Shown here piece after piece: positions 12,953 to 15,238 of a stretch of 15,238 nucleotides of DNA. The position numbers were made by a program, and so were the translations under genes. The first letter of the stretch is position 1. Every line of letters begins with the position of its first letter. Origin of the DNA: Fen731 sp964354265 (GTDB taxonomy: Bacteria > Actinomycetota > Humimicrobiia > Humimicrobiales > Humimicrobiaceae); NCBI GenBank assembly GCA_964354265.1, contig CAYGYY010000050.1, forward strand, positions 1 through 15,238. The letters run 5' to 3'. A model generated the notes under the pieces. That model saw nothing but the letters and a program-made list of their open reading frames with translations, was not told where the DNA came from and did no database searches.

Positions 12953-14455
12953 ATGAATCTGGAAAAATACCGGAAAACTGCCGAAAATTTTCTTTCAAGG
13001 CTCGACAAGGAATACTACCTTCATTTTGCCGGTTTGAAAGATCAACTTAATACCTCAGTTATTTATGAAGAAAACAGTGAACTTTTCGATATCAGGAATT
13101 TTGATTACATAAGGAACTTAAAACAGAAAGCTGTGTCTGCTGATGAAAAATCCAGGCTCTATGGACTGCTGAAATTCTGCGGAGAGGGACTTATAGAGAA
13201 CCAGGTAAAGGAGCTTTCTGATGAAATTGCTGAACAGGAAGCAAAAGCTATTATTGAAATAGACGGAAATGAAGTATCTTACAGATACTCTGAGATTTTG
13301 CTTTCAAATGAAGCTGATAAGGAAAAGAGGGATGCTATAGACGACAGGCGGAACGCTCTGGTTAAAAAAGAGTTCAACCCGAAAATGATGCGTTACTGGA
13401 ACATTCTTCACAATCAGGCAAGAATCATGGGTTTTTCTTCGTATAGCGAGCTCTTTTCATATATGAAAGACGAGGATTTTAAAAAAACACAGAGCCAGAT
13501 GGAGAAGCTGCTTGAGGAAACAAGGGATATCTATGAAGAACATTTTGGAAGGCTCCTCTTGACGGAAACGGGCATAGAGCTGCACAACTCCAGGAAAAGT
13601 GATTTTGCAAAAGTAAGAAGAGCGGTTAAATATGACAAATATTTCAAGAAAGAGCTGCTTGTGGATGTGTTCAGGGATACGCTGATGTCTATGGGAATTG
13701 ATGTCAGCAGGCAGTCAAACATCATATTTGATGTAGAAGAGAGGAAAAATAAATCGCCAAGGGCTTTTTGCGCCACTGTGAGGGTGCCTGAAGAGATATA
13801 TCTTGTAGTAATGCCCAGGGGCGGCCAGGACGATTACGAAGCAATATTTCACGAGGGGGGCCATGCAGAACATTTCTCAAATACAAGGTCCGGGCTTGAT
13901 TTTGAGTTTAAATTCCTGGGAGATAATGCCGTGACTGAAGGTTATGCTTTCACTCTTGAGCATTTGATGCAGAACAGCCAATGGCTGAATTATTTTTTAA
14001 AGATGCCTTCTGGGGATTCAAGGGAATTTGTTTATTTTTCAAATATAATCAAGCTCTGGTTCTGTAGAAGATATGCCGGCAAATTAAGATATGAACTCAT
14101 CCTAAATGACGGCTCACTTCTTCCGGGAAAGGAAAATATATACAGGAATATTTTAAGCGATGCAAGTATGATGCAATATTCTGATGCTGATTATTTAAAA
14201 GATGTAGATGAAGGTTTTTACAGCACGAATTATATCCGTGCATGGATATTTGAAGCGCAGCTAAAGGAATATATGCAGCATAAGTTCGGTTATGGCTGGA
14301 TGAAACAAAAAAAAGCCGGGGATTTCTTAAGGGAGATATGGAGTTACGGCCAGAAATATAATCCTGTAGAGATTTTGAGGCAGCTTGATTACAGGGAACT
14401 TGATATCAATTACCTTATCAGTTCGCTGATAAGCGGTATCAAGGAAAATAGCTAA
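12953..14455 (+). CDS. Zinc metallopeptidase, M3/oligopeptidase-like (gluzincin)
   Basis: A 500-residue, probably cytosolic, zinc-dependent peptidase; no signal peptide. The zinc site is HEGGH (300-304; ligands His300 and His304, catalytic Glu301) with the third ligand likely Glu329 in NAVTEGYAF, the gluzincin spacing of the M3 family (oligoendopeptidase F and relatives). The upstream KSPRAFCATVRVPEEIYL and the GGQDDYEAIFHE stretch before the site also fit. The N-terminal third is helical and charged, as in oligopeptidases. M3 enzymes cleave short peptides; a role in peptide recycling is inferred. It is shorter than typical OpdA/PepF (about 600-680 aa). AGGGGAG lies 9 nt before the ATG. It lies between the transketolase C-half (27 nt) and apt (95 nt). 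M2-like or M32-like relatives cannot be fully excluded. Confidence 0.82.
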   Translation: MNLEKYRKTAENFLSRLDKEYYLHFAGLKDQLNTSVIYEENSELFDIRNFDYIRNLKQKAVSADEKSRLYGLLKFCGEGLIENQVKELSDEIAEQEAKAIIEIDGNEVSYRYSEILLSNEADKEKRDAIDDRRNALVKKEFNPKMMRYWNILHNQARIMGFSSYSELFSYMKDEDFKKTQSQMEKLLEETRDIYEEHFGRLLLTETGIELHNSRKSDFAKVRRAVKYDKYFKKELLVDVFRDTLMSMGIDVSRQSNIIFDVEERKNKSPRAFCATVRVPEEIYLVVMPRGGQDDYEAIFHEGGHAEHFSNTRSGLDFEFKFLGDNAVTEGYAFTLEHLMQNSQWLNYFLKMPSGDSREFVYFSNIIKLWFCRRYAGKLRYELILNDGSLLPGKENIYRNILSDASMMQYSDADYLKDVDEGFYSTNYIRAWIFEAQLKEYMQHKFGYGWMKQKKAGDFLREIWSYGQKYNPVEILRQLDYRELDINYLISSLISGIKENS

Positions 14456-14550
14456 AAAAAAGCAGCCGCTGCAGTAAAAGGGGATAACTGCTAAAATAAT
14501 TTACTGATAGAAAAAAAGATAATCACAAAAGACAGAAAGGAACTTAAAAA

Positions 14551-15072
14551 GTGGACCTGAAGTCAAAAATAAGGAATATAGCTGATTTTCCAAAAAAAGG
14601 GATAGTTTTCAGGGATATTACCCCTGTAATTGGCGATAGCCAGGCATTCAGGTATGCAATCGATTTGATGGCAGAGCATTATGCAAATAAAATAATAGAT
14701 TCCATTATTGGTGCGGAAGCAAGAGGGTTTATTTTCGGCGCAACGCTTGCATATAAACTCGGCACAGGGTTTATACCAGTAAGAAAACCTGGTAAACTCC
14801 CATACAAGACCTGTAATGCTTCGTACGACCTGGAATACGGAAGCAATGTGATGGAAATGCATATAGATGCGGTTCAAAAAGGTGACAGGGTCCTTATAGT
14901 TGATGATCTTGTAGCAACAGGGGGGACTGCAAAGGCACAGGCCCAGCTGGTAGAGAGCAGAGCAGGTATTGTTGCAGGTTTTTGTTTTTTTATTGAGCTT
15001 GAATTTTTAAACCCGCGGGGCATGCTTAAGGGATATGAAGTTTTTTCGGTTGTAAAGTATGATAGTGAATAA
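14551..15072 (+). CDS. apt: Adenine phosphoribosyltransferase
   Basis: Cytosolic purine-salvage enzyme making AMP and pyrophosphate from adenine and PRPP; 173 aa, usual length. Seen: DFPKKGIVFRDITPV (12-26), GAEARGFIFG (54-63), FIPVRKPGKLPYKT and the PRPP-binding loop VLIVDDLVATGGT (114-126). The start is GTG at 14551, supported by AAAGGA 9 nt upstream. The next gene begins 30 nt after the stop, so it is likely co-transcribed. In many bacteria apt is followed by relA/spoT, which may apply here. Confidence 0.95.
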   Translation: MDLKSKIRNIADFPKKGIVFRDITPVIGDSQAFRYAIDLMAEHYANKIIDSIIGAEARGFIFGATLAYKLGTGFIPVRKPGKLPYKTCNASYDLEYGSNVMEMHIDAVQKGDRVLIVDDLVATGGTAKAQAQLVESRAGIVAGFCFFIELEFLNPRGMLKGYEVFSVVKYDSE

Positions 15073-15102
15073 TCATAATGAGTTTTTAAAGGAAGTGGGA
15101 TC

Positions 15103-15238
15103 ATGGTAGAAAAGGATAAAAAGAAAAAAGGCGGAAATGGTGAAGAAAGGGTTTCCAAAGATACCGCGATGGATGAAGAAACAGCAACAAAAGAAACTGC
15201 AGAAAAGAGCGTAAAAACTCTTAAAGAACAAGCGCAAG
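15103..15238 (+). CDS. Charged N-terminus of a protein cut by the window edge
   Basis: An open frame from ATG 15103, 45 codons visible, with AAAGGAAG 7 nt upstream. The visible part is extremely Lys/Glu-rich (MVEKDKKKKGGNGEERV, then TAMDEETATKETAEK and KTLKEQAQ), which indicates a disordered or helical leader before the real domain. I do not recognise it. Its place right after apt recalls the common apt-relA/spoT order; a charged N-terminus also fits GrpE. Neither can be shown from these 45 residues. Confidence 0.6.
   Translation, partial: MVEKDKKKKGGNGEERVSKDTAMDEETATKETAEKSVKTLKEQAQ

Noticed and set aside
14460..14495. Terminator after the peptidase gene
   Set aside because: GCAG/CTGC repeats allow several short pairings but none with a proper loop and U-run; read-through into apt seems likely.
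1..15238. CRISPR arrays, tRNA/rRNA genes, insertion sequences
   Set aside because: No regularly spaced direct repeats, no tRNA-like cloverleaf, no rRNA sequence and no transposase were seen by eye.

Overview
The window is AT-rich bacterial DNA. Arginine is often AGG and isoleucine often ATA, and intrinsic terminators are common. NADP-type glutamate dehydrogenase, a transketolase split into two genes, FolD and two bacterial microcompartment (BMC) vertex proteins suggest an anaerobic, fermentative or sediment-type bacterium. Low-GC Bacillota, Atribacterota or a low-GC Actinomycetota lineage would all fit. The window holds no rRNA, tRNA or phylogenetic marker that settles this, so the assignment is an inference.

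Layout. (1) 1-1528, plus strand: folD, cut by the left edge, then two tandem EutN/CcmL-family BMC vertex genes. This looks like the tail of a BMC locus extending to the left. (2) 1615-2727, minus strand: an alpha/beta hydrolase with a complete catalytic triad. (3) 2728-4930: an AT-rich region of small membrane proteins. It has a consensus promoter and a hairpin-rich leader before a 95-residue signal-peptide/TM protein, then a DUF5684-like protein, a decayed DUF4190-like gene on the minus strand with two in-frame stops, and an intact DUF4190-like paralogue on the plus strand. Intrinsic terminators separate these units. (4) 5093-12925: the N-terminal and C-terminal transketolase genes, both on plus, lie about 6 kb apart. 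Between them are a spermidine/putrescine-type ABC transporter on minus (potB-potC-potD, with potA separate) and a plus-strand glutamate dehydrogenase with a terminator-containing leader. (5) 12953-15238, plus strand: an M3-like zinc metallopeptidase, adenine phosphoribosyltransferase (apt, GTG start) and the first 45 codons of a highly charged protein cut by the right edge.

How the genes work together. The transketolase halves should form one TPP enzyme of the non-oxidative pentose phosphate pathway. PotABCD imports polyamines or a related cationic solute. Gdh links 2-oxoglutarate and ammonium to glutamate, and Apt salvages adenine. FolD supplies C1-tetrahydrofolate interconversion; whether it is functionally tied to the microcompartment cannot be decided without the sequence to the left.

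The most unusual points are: folD beside two BMC-P genes, one of which has lost the GSSAR loop; several first-in-unit genes with a -10-like hexamer 6-10 nt from the start codon and no good Shine-Dalgarno (possible leaderless mRNAs); the attenuator-like gdh leader; the transketolase halves flanking a transporter block; and the decaying DUF4190 paralogue. I found no CRISPR array, insertion sequence, tRNA or rRNA.
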